From Nereocystis luetkeana (taxonomy: Eukaryota; Sar; Phaeophyceae; Laminariales; Laminariaceae), in assembly GCA_031213475.1 (NCBI GenBank), contig JARUPZ010000004.1:1158501-1222500 (forward strand): DNA of 64,000 bases, in the 5' to 3' direction. Of this stretch, positions 39,672-51,600 are shown in pieces; the stretch's first letter is position 1; each line of letters begins with the position of its first letter. The notes under the pieces were generated by a model. The model was not told the origin of the DNA. It worked only from the letters and a program-made list of their open reading frames with translations, and made no database searches. Made by a program: the position numbers and the translations under genes.

Positions 39672-42600
39672 GCTGTATGTTTTTATTATTTACCGGTTGT
39701 TGGTGTGGTCGTTTTGATCGGTGTGGTTGTTGTTGGGCTATTGGTGGGATGGCCGTTGTTGTTGTTGTCGATGTCCTTGTTGATGCTCTCACATTAGCGT
39801 GTACCTCGACCTGGTATATCTTGACCGTTTTAGAGCTGCAGTCCCGTTTTGGGGATAAACCACTCAAATTCCAAGTAGTTTATCCCCAAAACGGGACTGC
39901 GGTCCCGAAAGGGTCAAAAGCCTGAACGCCTAACCCCGTGCTGAAGCGTGAATATATGATTTACAAGGTTCCCCTCCGGGGCGTTTCCCTCCGGGACGTG
40001 CTTAGGGGAGTGGCGTATGAACGAATTGAAAACGATATATACAGCTTGCCGATACTGCTGTATCATACGCGTATGAAGTATCTGCACACTACCGATTGCA
40101 TTTACGATAGACGTGTACAGCTGATGACCCTTTTTTGCACCTGCTTTTTTTGGGACAAAACGTACATGGAAAATAGTGTGGAACTGCTGTTGCTGTTGAC
40201 CGAATCGCTCTTAAAGACTTTCTTGATGATTCCGCCAAACATTGTATCATGTTTGTCAGTACATTAATGCGAGTCTTTGTGGTGGCGCTCGCATCGAAGA
40301 AGGCCTCTCCTGCACAAAACCGAGGACTGCCGACAAAAAGGTTTGAAAGCACTCCACGCGTGACACGGCACTCACACCCTTCACACACGGGACCCAGCAG
40401 TACAGTAGCGGGATACTATTTACAGCAGTTTTAGGAGGGGCTGGAAATATCTACCACCCTCGGCTGCCCACGAAAATCGCATTGCAGCAGCAGCAGCAGC
40501 AGCAGCGTTGTTCTACCTGTGGCAGCATGCACGTATCACACAACAGCAGAGACCCCCAGGTTTACAGATCGCAGGGTCAGATAAAAAAACAGCTGCACGC
40601 ATTCATAGAAAGCCACAGCAATACAGCGCGGACAAACTACCTCGCCCGCGTGATGTTGCTTCCTGCTCTGCTGGCGGGCGGCAGGCGGGTATAGCGTTAT
40701 AGCCAGCTGGTTGTAGCACGCGCCCTGGACTGCTCAGTTGTGCTGTTTGTTGTCTGCGGTGTCTGGGTTACTTACATATACAAAAAAAAAGTTGGAAAAA
40801 AACAATACATTATAGACATCGATCTCCGCCTTCATGCCCGAAATCGGGCATCCATTTTTATTTAACTAACAATTGTTCATATTGCCTGGTACTATAATGT
40901 CTAGATTTCTTGGGTGTGCCTCGGGCAAGAAACAATAAACGTCGGAAATATAAGGACAATTGAAGTACTCATAGTTACTCCTAACGGTGCTTACATTTCC
41001 TTCCAGAGTTAGCGTGGGCGTGTCACACACAGCAGCAGCAAAGACGAGGTAGATGGTGGGTCACGCAGGCTCCGATAAACACAGCGATCCACAGCAACAC
41101 AGCGCAGGTGGGTTTGTGACACACATGGTGTTGCCTGCTGGTCTTCTTTCGTTGCAGGGTTGTAACGCTATGCTCTCTGCCTCCTGTCTGTTGTCTACCT
41201 GATACGTGGCTGGGTTGTGTGCTCGTGAACAACGCTGACGACATTTTTACCGGTACCTACTTACAATATAAGGCCTCTCGTACTGAAACCAGGAAAATCG
41301 TCTTAGTCCACTTCCGCCGGAAAAAAAAACTTTGAGGGTCTGCCACGCGCTCCAGAGGACACGGATCGCGCCCGGACCTCGACCAATGTGCCCGAACGGG
41401 CTTCCCGTGTCGACTACCGAGCGTTTTGCCAAAAATTGCACTCTACGAAGATACATGTTCGAAAAATAATTTCACGAACAAACCAGGTAACTATTGACAT
41501 GATTCCCCAGCTGTGTTGTTCACGTGATGAATTGGGAGTTCGGTCTGCTTTTTTTGGGTGTCAAGTCTTGAAACGACGTTCAGGCATTGGACGGCACCAA
41601 TCTACCTGATATCATGTACAGTCCGACAGGCTCCAAGAAATGAGTAAACTCGAGCGGCCCGGGTGGGGGGTGCTTAAATTACAGCTGCAGTTTGTGTCTG
41701 TGCCCACCAAGCGACCCAACGCGCGCACCCACCGGCCCAACGACCGACCCACCTAATCACCCATGTGCTGTCGCACCCCAACTCATTCCTAACGCAACAC
41801 AACCCATTCCCAGCTCAACCCAACTTAACCCTACCCTTACCTACCGTACTCTACCTACCCTACCCTACTCTACCGTACTCTACCGTACTCTACCTACTAT
41901 ACCCTACTCCTGTCTTGCCTTAGCGACGAGGTGGAGCTGCACGTGATCAGCCTGACGTACAAGGACCTGGCGGGACTGTCGAAAGTGGACAAGCATGGCG
42001 AGGCCATCGATAAAGCCACCTTCTTGCAAAACTTTCCTGTTCCTGGGCTCGTGGGAGGTGAGAGCTCGAAGGGTCTTACATTCACCTATCAATACGTACC
42101 AGGTAGGACTTTTAGTCGTACACTACAAGTATGAACTGCATGGTGTGTGGAGCGTTGCCCCCTGTAGGATCTCTCTTGTGTGATATTGGTGAGGAGGACA
42201 CACCTAGGTGGGTTAGTGCTCTGCGTCTACACCGAACGGAGTGTCAGACCTTGGGTGTGACCCTGAAGTTTTGGGTAGTGAGGCGGTACAATCTCGGGGA
42301 AGAGGACCTGTTAGGTGCAGCAATAGTCTTTTCACAGCAATGTCATTGTGCGAGTAGCAGCACTACGTTGGTGGTGGTGCTTTCTGGTGTACTTGGAAGC
42401 TTTCGCATCTCAGATAGATGATCGATTTGCTCTTGATGCCGACCTTTTAGGGCAGATCTAGTCCCGATTTTGTACGCGTGATCTGGCTCATGTTGCCGGG
42501 TGGGAGCTGTATGATCTGTATGATCTAGGACATGTTTCCTGGGTTGGATCTGTACCACACTAAGCACATCCTGCACAGCATGTCGTAAGGGCAGTGTAGG

Positions 42601-45600
42601 ATCTACTGTATATGATCTATACTATCTATCTGTAGATCATCTATCTCTCAGCCGTGTGGTGCCTTTTCCCGCCTGACGAGTCCGCTCGCTGTATGTCAGT
42701 GTACTTCGTGTGTGTCTATATGCATGTCTTGCCTGTCTGTAGTGATTGTATTTGCACATCCTCGATATTGTATTCATTATGCCCTACCGCTCAGTTTATG
42801 CTTTACGGCTGTATCTCTTGCAGTGTTCGCGGTCAGACCACCATAGCAAACGAAAATCATAAGAGAAAGAGGGAGAACGAAAAAAATAACGGAAACGAGC
42901 GAAAAATAACGAAAACAAAACAACAAACAACAACGAAATTAATCACAAGCAAAGGCACGGAACTACTCGTAGCAGAAACGGACGAAACAATCGAAAACCA
43001 AAGAGAACAACACACGAAGACGAACGAAGAGAACGTGGCTCCGTGGTCTAACCCCCCCCCTCCGATCTCCTAACGCGCCCCCCATCTCCTTCCTATCCTC
43101 TATCCCCTTCTTAGTCCCTCCCCTGTCCCGTCCCCTATCCCCTATCCCCTTCCTAGCCCCTAACCCCTCCCCTATCCCCTCCCCTAGCCCCTTCTCGCCC
43201 TCTAACCCTTCCGCTATCCCCTTCTCGTCCCCTAACCTCGTTTTTATAATTTTTTGCCTCTCCTGCCCGTGGTTATCCTTGGCAGACCGCTTGTTCCACG
43301 CTCTCGACAGCAACAAGTCGGGCCGAATATCGTTCGACGATTTCGTGGTGGGATTGGCCGTGTGCTGTCGCGGTAGCCTGGAGGAAAAGATGCGTTTCAT
43401 TTTCGGGGTTTACGACATGAACGGGGTAAGAGCACCAGGGGACGCCACCTCTCTATGGGAATGTTGGTGGTGGTGGTGGTGGTTGGAGGCAACTATTTAG
43501 GGGGGTGTTGCTGATGGTAGCGGTGGTGGTGTGGGTGGTGGTGGTTGGTGATGGCGGTGTTGATGGTGTTGATGGTGGTGAGGCTTGTATTGGTTGTTGG
43601 TGCGGATGTTGTTGTGGTTGTGATGTTGTTGTCGATGTTGTCATTGTTGTCGGTGGTGATGGTGGTATTACTGTTGGTGATGTTGGTATTGGTTGTTGGC
43701 GTTGACATTGTTTGTGTTGTTGTGTTCTCCCATCCCACTCAATCCCACCGCCTACCCCACCCTACCGCCGTTCACAGGACGGTTTGATCAGCAGAGACGA
43801 GCTCCTCCTCATGCTTAACCAGGTCCCGCGCACCCTGCTCAACATGGGTGCAGACGGGAACGAGAGAGCGCCCGCCCTCTCCTCCGGGATTGGCTCGTTG
43901 GACTGGAACAGGGCCTCCCTCGACGACAGTGGGAATATTACCGACGGAAACGACCATACCGACGGCAGTGGTGAAGGAGGGGGGGGAGGGGGAGAAGGCG
44001 CCGCCCCCCGAATGCTAACACCTCATTCAAAAGTGTTTAACAGCGTTGGTGGAAGAGACGGCGCGGAATTTGATGGGATTCCTCAACCGGCCGCTTCGCC
44101 GGCGCGGCGGCCAGCGTCTGCCGGACGTATCCACGGGAGTTCAATGGAACGAGGGAGCAGAAGGGAGGGGACGGGGGTGGGGGCGGGGGGTAGGGGGTCG
44201 ATGTTGAATTTCACGAACGAGAGGATTGCCGATCAGGCTTTGAGCGAGTTCGGGGGTGGAGATGTGAGTCCGTATTTTGTCTACATCTGTACCGCAGCAT
44301 CGTTTTTTCTTAGTTTTGCATTGTTATCGTTCGCCTCCACAACTTCACGCCACTCTTGTCTGGAATATTATTACGGGGGACTATAGTTAACAGGACCTAT
44401 GGCATACATAAAAACCTATATGTTTAACCATTTTTACTATCAATATTTGGTCCTGTTAACTATGGCCCCCCGTAATAGCAACGTTTGGAATCTCATTCGA
44501 GTATCAAACGAGTACTATTTTCTTGGCCACACTGGTATACGATATACTTGGGCTGTGAGTCCGCTGTGTTTGCCGATATTTTCAAACACGGCTTTGCAGG
44601 CGATATCCGATATGTCGGCGAGTCCGCAGAGTGAGACAATTCTTTGTTTTGCATCCTTGTTTTACGATAAATGTGAGTGAATCCTAACTGACAGTAAGTC
44701 ATGCAAATCGGGACGATATTTTACCGAGTTTTTTTTTGCCGGTACAAAAACATCGTCCCGATTTGCTGATTCCGATTTAAATCGCTCCGATTGATTGGGT
44801 GAAACGGCCTCCGATGTACACCCCTACAATCCAGTCTTACACTGCGCCAGGCTGAAGCTGTTATTTGAGGAATTGTTTGCTCCGCTCTGGCCGGGAATGC
44901 AATCCCCGTCTCGCGTTCATACGTGCATACATACTTGTGAGTATAATATTTTTCATGTATTCATGTCAGAGTTGGCTGGACTGCCCGGCTACTTCTTATT
45001 TATAGTTGAATGGCGCAGTATGTAAGCCGACTATTAGGGCCGTTCCTAACGAACCGGAAAAAAATCACGATTCGTGACTTTTTGGCATGCCAAAATATCA
45101 CGATCCGTGGCATTTCAATTCTAACGAAAAAGGCCGAAAAACGTCATGTTTCGTGATATTTTCAAATTGTGAAAATTCCGACATTTCAAACAACATTTTT
45201 TGCGGGTGGAGCCAACTCTCGCGAGTCGGGCGCGGCCAGGCCAAGCCGGGCCGACCGCGCCTGGCCCGGCCCGTGGTATATTCGAATCACGGGCCGAAGC
45301 CTGACCCAGCCTGCGATATTCCTATTTCACGGACCGTCGGTCAAGCCCGGTTCGCGACGTTCCATCTCGCAGGGCGTCTCTGTCCGGCCTGGCCTGTGAC
45401 ATCCTCAGGTCATTTTCGCGTTTGTCTTCAAGCTGTGGCTCCTCCTCCTCGAAAATTGGAGGCCACAACCTGCTCATTAGCCCGCGCTCAGCGGTGTCTT
45501 TTGGTAGCCGCCTGTTGTCCACAAGCGGCGTACGAAGCAGAGTCTGCCATGCCCCTATACCGACCTTCGGATACTGTTGGTGCGCGTGGGTTTGCGCAGT

Positions 45601-48600
45601 GCCTTGATCAGGCGTGATTGGAGACAAGGCAAATGTCACGAAACGTGATTTTGCTTTTTTAGGGAAAAGCTAAAAAAATTGGCGTCATGAATCGTATTTT
45701 TTTTGTCGTGATTCCAGCACGACAAAAAAATCACGATTCACGATAAAAATCTCACGAATCGTGTTGTTTTTTGTTGGTTAGGAGTGGCCCTTAATATCAT
45801 TAGCTGACTTTTAGTCTTACCAAGAAGACGCACCCTTGCCCTTTCAAGGCACAAAAACGCGCCAGTCAAATCGAAGACGCCGAACTCCGCAAATTTCCGG
45901 ACACTACTATTTTTTCGCGCCTAGCCGACTAATACCTGGCATTTAGTTGGCCACTCCCAGTCAGCCGAGTCACGGCCCTACCTGCTGTTGACACTACGAT
46001 GAAACTTCTGAAAAGGTAGGGCTCAGCGGCTCCTCGCTCTGGACCTCTGCTGCCTACGAGCACCCGAAGAGTAACCCTGCCATGTACTACGTGCGCCATC
46101 CTTTTCCGTATGCTGCTATTACACCTTATTCCTAGACCTTCACGGGCCTTCCAGGGCAAAAACCATTTGTAACCGTAAACCAGACCCCGGGGTCGTGCAG
46201 GCAGGGCCCTTTTTCCCTACCCCCCTGCTGTTGGCGACTTCGTTTTCCATGATCCTCCTTTTACTTGGATTTTTTTTACGTTCGTTACACTGCTGTGAAA
46301 GCACCAAAGCAGTGAAATCGATTTTCCCGTCAGAATGCATCATAAACGTCCTGCCCTCACATCTGTCATGACGTAAACATGCCCCTGTTTTTTTGTTTTT
46401 TTTTTGGCGTTCCGGCCTCTTGTCCAGGGACAACCGCTGACGTTCGACCAGTTTCAGTGCTGGGCGCAGCAAACACCGGCTGTCCAGGCGTTGCTACAAG
46501 GAGCTTTTCCTTCGGAGGCACATTTTTCCCTGGCGACTTCTCCCACGTACGTGATACCTGGTGTATGATGGTTTGCTCACTATGAATAGTGCGTTTTTCC
46601 GTATATGCCAACGGGGTGACAGCAGTGCCGTCCCCTGACTTTTTTTTTGTACTGCCTGTGCTGGATGTCTTTTTTCGAAACTTTCAAAATATCGAACGCC
46701 GCACTTTCGAAGTTTCGAAGTATCGATTTTTCGATAGGGCGTAACGAACGCTTTTAGACATACCTTTCCTCTCGTCCCCGTATTTGTTATTGTTGATAAG
46801 AACGGTTAATAGTATATTAGTATACTATCGGGTTGTCGGATATATCGGATATGGAACTCGTACCGATTTTAACTTTCGGTCTCCCTGTACCTGTAACCTA
46901 TTATATCGAACTCGATTATCAGATTATCATGCGATACCATCTTTAATCTCACCACGTGGCATCGCACCCCATCGTGCCGTATCGCAATGAGTCGTATGGC
47001 ATCGCAGCTTTTTTTCCCCTCGCCCACGAGCCTCGTTCCTGTGACCACCTATCTTTCCTTTAACAATACACTATTTCCCCCGCGCGCGCATGAACATCCC
47101 TCGACATGCTCTCACAGCAACAACAGTCCGACTAACATTTTTACCTTTCACTAACCCGGACAGATCAGATAGATCAGATGGATCACCTACAAATCACAAT
47201 CACTTAGATCCTCTACTTGCCGTCATAGATGTTGTGCAAGACCCGTGCCGTACAGATCATGGAGATCCCACCCGTCGAAGTGCGTACGCAACAGCCTTTG
47301 TCAGACTGACACGTCGAATGTGATCTGTACCTGGTGGATAGTTCAGATGGTGCAAATCTGGGATCTAGTTTCCCTGAAATGTATATAATGAACTGGATGA
47401 TCTATAGATCATTCAGATGATGTGGTTGTCGGGGTTTTACCTATCCCGAAAGAGCTAGATCATGAACTGGAGGATCTCATGTATGCCCGGTGTTTGTACG
47501 TGAACGTTTCTATTTTTTCAGGGCCCGGCGAGTCTCGTGCGAAAGCTTGGCCCCTTACGGGTCCCCGCGACGAGGCCCAACGCCTACCAAAGTATTTGGA
47601 ACTCCCACACCTTCGAGGGAGTCAGAAGCCGCGGCAACAGCCGTAGCGGCGGTGGCCGCATGGTCGGCCTCCGCCTCCGCCACCCGCTCGTCGAATACCG
47701 CCCGGGGCACTCCTATGAGGCAGAGGCATTCCTTTGGAGGGGAGAGCAGGACGGGCGGTGCCGGGGGGGGTGGCGGAGGCGGTGGGGGTGGGGGCGAGGG
47801 GAGGGTTCAGGGTAGCGTTGGGAGGTCTTTTTTTTCAGGAACTGATCCCCCGCCAATGAGCGCGAGGACGCCATCGAGAACCCTCAGCCGCAACACGTCT
47901 TACGACAATCTCTTGCGCTCGCCCTTAGTGGGGCAAGGGGTGGGGTCCGCGTCGGGCACCCTGGTGTCTCGCGGGGGTGGGGGTAGACATACAACGACCA
48001 GCCCTACCCATCGAAAGCCCAGCAGAGGAGGCTCGCTTTCGGATGCTGCCGGGGGCGACACGGTTGCGGGGGGGGCGGGGTGGGCTCCGGCGGTTTCCGG
48101 CAAGCAGGTCTGGAGATGGGGGCAGCAGCCCGGATCGGAGCAGCAGCAGGCGAAGACGCCTCGAGCGGCGTCGGCGGCGGCCGGGGCGCGGGAGTGGGAT
48201 GGGGATGGGGATGACCGGAGGACGTCGGTGGGCTCGGAAGTATTTGCGTCGCACAGCTCGAAGGGCAGCGGGCTCCCGATCGATAGGGAGAGGGAGAGGG
48301 GCGCCTCCGTGTCCCCACCGCAGCCGCCGCAGCAGTCGGCGCCGGCGCCGCCACCGCCGATAACGACCGTCCGAATGAGGAGAAAAAATCCGTCTTCGGG
48401 ACCGTCGCCGTTATTCCACGGAGCGTCTTCACCTCGTTTCGGGTCTTCTGGAGGCGGTGGTGGTGGAGGCCGTGGGTCCCATCGGCGCAGTGGGAGCGGC
48501 GGCAGTCAAAGCGTGGCCAACAGCGAGGAGGGTGCGCCGTCGAGGCCAGGGTCTCGACCTTCATCGATGGCGTTTTCTCTGAGCGTTGGTGGTGTCCCCG

Positions 48601-51600
48601 GCGGTTCTGGTGGTGGTGTTGGCGGCGGTGGTGGTGGTGGTGGTGGTGGTGGTGGGAGTGACTCGGGCGCGCCCCCAAGAACCCCAATGAAGCCCATGGA
48701 GCACAGGAAGAGCTCTCCGGAGTCGGTTGAGGTCGTGACGCGCAAGGCGAGGAAGCTGGCGATGATGGCCGAGGCAGCGGAAACGGCGGCGAGACTACCG
48801 GGCGGCGCCGCGGCCGCGTCTTGTCAAGACCTTCTGGCGCTCGCGAACGCCGCCGCAGCGGGCGCGAAGCCGCCCGCGCCGCACCCGCGCAGGGGAAAGC
48901 TTCTGCGTTACCTTAGCCAGGACGGTGGCGGTGGCGGGGGCGTGGCCCCCTGGGGTACATCCACCCCCGGCCGTGGGCGGTTTTCGAGGATGATTAGCTT
49001 GGACGGTGGTGGAGCCGATGGCGGCGTCTTCGCCAGCTTCGGCGGCGGCGGCAGTGGCGGCGGCGGCCACGGCAGCAGCTTCAGCGGCGGCGCCTCCCGC
49101 GTGCGGGACAGACTGTCGCTCCGACGCTCTAACTCACTCTCCGCGGCCGGACATCATCGCCGGAACGGCAGCCGAAACAGTAGCAGCAGCGTCGAGCTTG
49201 AGGCTATGGCCGCCAGGATGCACCGCCAGCGCCATCAAAGCGGAGCGGTGCCACCCGTACACGACAAGCGCGGTCGTAACGCCGCGATGGGTCAGGGATA
49301 TGGAGGGGTGCGGCCCGGCTTGGGCTTGGATGCGCGTGACGACGTTGCCCCGGCGGTAGTGACGCCGGCCGCGTTAGTAGCGCCGGCCGCAGTAGCACCG
49401 GCTGCACCGACTGCGCCTGCGCCGCCTGCACCGCCAGCGCATCCCGCTGTGCCGGTGTCTCCGGGGATGCGAGCGCCCGTACGCTCGCGCTCGCGCGGTC
49501 CCGAGCGGGAACCGTCGATGGACTACTCTACCGATGCTGGTGAGGCGGCGGCGACGGTACGCGTGGGTATCGAGCATATATTCGCCGCGGTTTCCGCGAA
49601 GGAGATGACCCCCGACCCAATCAAGGCAACCCTCGACCTCACCACCGCCCCCGATCCTATCACGGTCCCCAACCCTATCGTGGTGCCGTCTGTCGAGGCG
49701 AACCTCGGCCCCCCTCTCTCTACGGTGTCCCCTCTCCTGCCTGCGAGCGGTGCGGGGCTTGGTGCGAGCGAGAGCGGGGGTGGTGGCGTGCGTAGGGTCA
49801 GTGGTATCGGGAGTTTTCGATTTTATGGCGGCGAGTTGGAGGCGGCGGAGGCCGAGAGCACGGCCGCTGGGGCGGAGGCGGTCGTGCGGGATTGCTTGTA
49901 TAACAGCCACGGGATGGTGGCCCTCGACGGATACCTGTGGAAGCCCGGGTCAATCCGGCTCGTGCGGCGCTGGATGATGCTCGTGGACAACACACTTTAT
50001 TACTTCGTCCGCCCAGGGTGAGAGGAAGGGTGGTGGTGAAAGCGCACGATCCCGTTTTTTTGTTTTCTTTTGTTTTGACGTTTTTTTTTTTTTTTTTTTG
50101 TCGCGTTTCGTTTTGAAACGTTGGGACGTTGTTGGTGTTTCGCTTTTGTGTTGGAGGGAGTGAGATGTTAAGTTCCGCCACCGTTCGGGTTATGTAGGTT
50201 ACGTTACGTCACTCTCTGGCGGACTATGTAATCACCATTTGGACTCTGATATGGATGTCAAACGTAGCTTACGTTCCTGGCAAGCGTGGTGGGTTGCTGT
50301 CGGAGTTATATCGGGTTGGGTTGTAGGGTTTGGTACATTTAGCCGATATCAACGCAAATACGTCCACACGACGCGAAATACCTCGCTAGGAGTCTTCTGA
50401 CAAGTAGGGGCTAGTCGACCCTACTGTAGAAGCAGGTACCAGGTAGATATCTTGAAACTGTGTACAAGAGAGGCTACGCAGAGCGATCAGTCAGACGCGA
50501 GACTATACACGTACTTGGTATAAAGTGAGGTTTATGCTAGAATGTGCAGAGATCCTTATCACTGGGACCCCTAAAAGCAGAAAACACCATACGACTCGTA
50601 ATCCTACTCGTTCTCGAGAACACAAATAAGCAAAAGTTCATGTTTATTACTTGCTGTCTTCAAAGTAGTTTACAACAAGTCGGATCCCACTCCAATTCCA
50701 ACTACTAACGGTTAGTTCGCCAGAAGGTGCACGTAGTTCGAAAGAGGTTATTTAACCCCCCCCCCCCCTTGCTGAATATTGCAGGGACCGGAAACCCCGG
50801 GGCGTTATATCACTGCCAGGGTGCATAGCAGAGCCGGTGTTGGGAGACGAAGCGTCTGACGTTGGCGAGGAGTCTTCGTCTTCGAAGAAGGAGCCTCGCA
50901 GGGCTAGGGTCCCGAGCGGATACTTCGGCCTGAGGTGAGAGGTTCTTCTTCTGTTGTTTGTGTTCTTTTTTGGACTCCTGTTCGTTGTGTTTTAGTGTAT
51001 TATTTTGCTTGTTTTTCGGGTTCGCGTAATCCCGCTTTTTGCTGGTTTTTCCCGGGTTGTTATTAGTAGTGTGTTTCGCAGTTTGAGACACGGGAATTGT
51101 TGCTCGGTTCAGGTGTTGGGTGTATGTATGGGTGAAGGTGATTGGTGTTTGGTGTTGGTGACTGGTAGTGGTGCAAGTGTTGGTGGGATGTCATGTCGTT
51201 GGTGATGGCGAGTGTGGGTGTTGGTGCTTGGGTGTTGGTGATAGATGCTGGTGGTCGGTGGGTGGTGTTTAATTTTGGCCGGTGGCCATTGTTGCGATGG
51301 TGGTGGTGGTGGTGGTGGTGGTGGTGCTTGGTTTTAGTGCTGGTGAGTCGGTGTTGGTCGTTGATGGTGGTGGTTTTGTTCGGCATCGGGTATCGGGGTC
51401 ACTGTCGCTATCCCTTGTTGGCCCCGGTGTTGTTGATTCGTGACCGTGCCTGCTGCCGATGTCCATCATGGCTGGTGTCGGTTCACCTTGGCGTCCTGCC
51501 TCTGACGGTTGCGTTTTGCCCGTCCGTTGACGCTTGGACAGGCTTTTCCGGCCGAACAACCACGGCAGAGATGCCTCTCCCCGTCTCCTCCTCGCCAAGA

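Larger units (their letters stand above)
24207..41923 (+). other. kinase gene, intron 1 (17.7 kb)
   Basis: No nested gene is recognised. It contains most of the window's TACCTGGTA motifs, MITEs near 29.1, 32.8, 33.5, 37.6 and 39.8 kb, a segmental duplication (29490-31390 and 39955-41480) and a GC-rich repeat (34570-34750). It also contains a 22-bp minisatellite (37975-38100), a tRNA-like segment (38926-39001) and a (TAC)n tract (39517-39672). Pyrimidine-rich repeats 'taccctactc' run into the acceptor at 41923. Confidence 0.55.

Noticed and set aside
39470..39925. Poly-Thr/poly-Tyr or poly-Leu protein
   Set aside because: It is a (TAC)n microsatellite followed by a MITE.
48004..49910. Arg/His/Pro-rich frames antisense to kinase exon 6
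   Set aside because: They mirror the GC-rich homopolymer codons of the real exon and show no independent features.
47422..50021. A stand-alone 843-codon gene starting at 47490
   Set aside because: The frame begins with GTG inside an intron. A strong acceptor at 47521, phase agreement with exon 5, and a PH domain continuing past the donor at 50018 show it to be an internal exon of the kinase gene.
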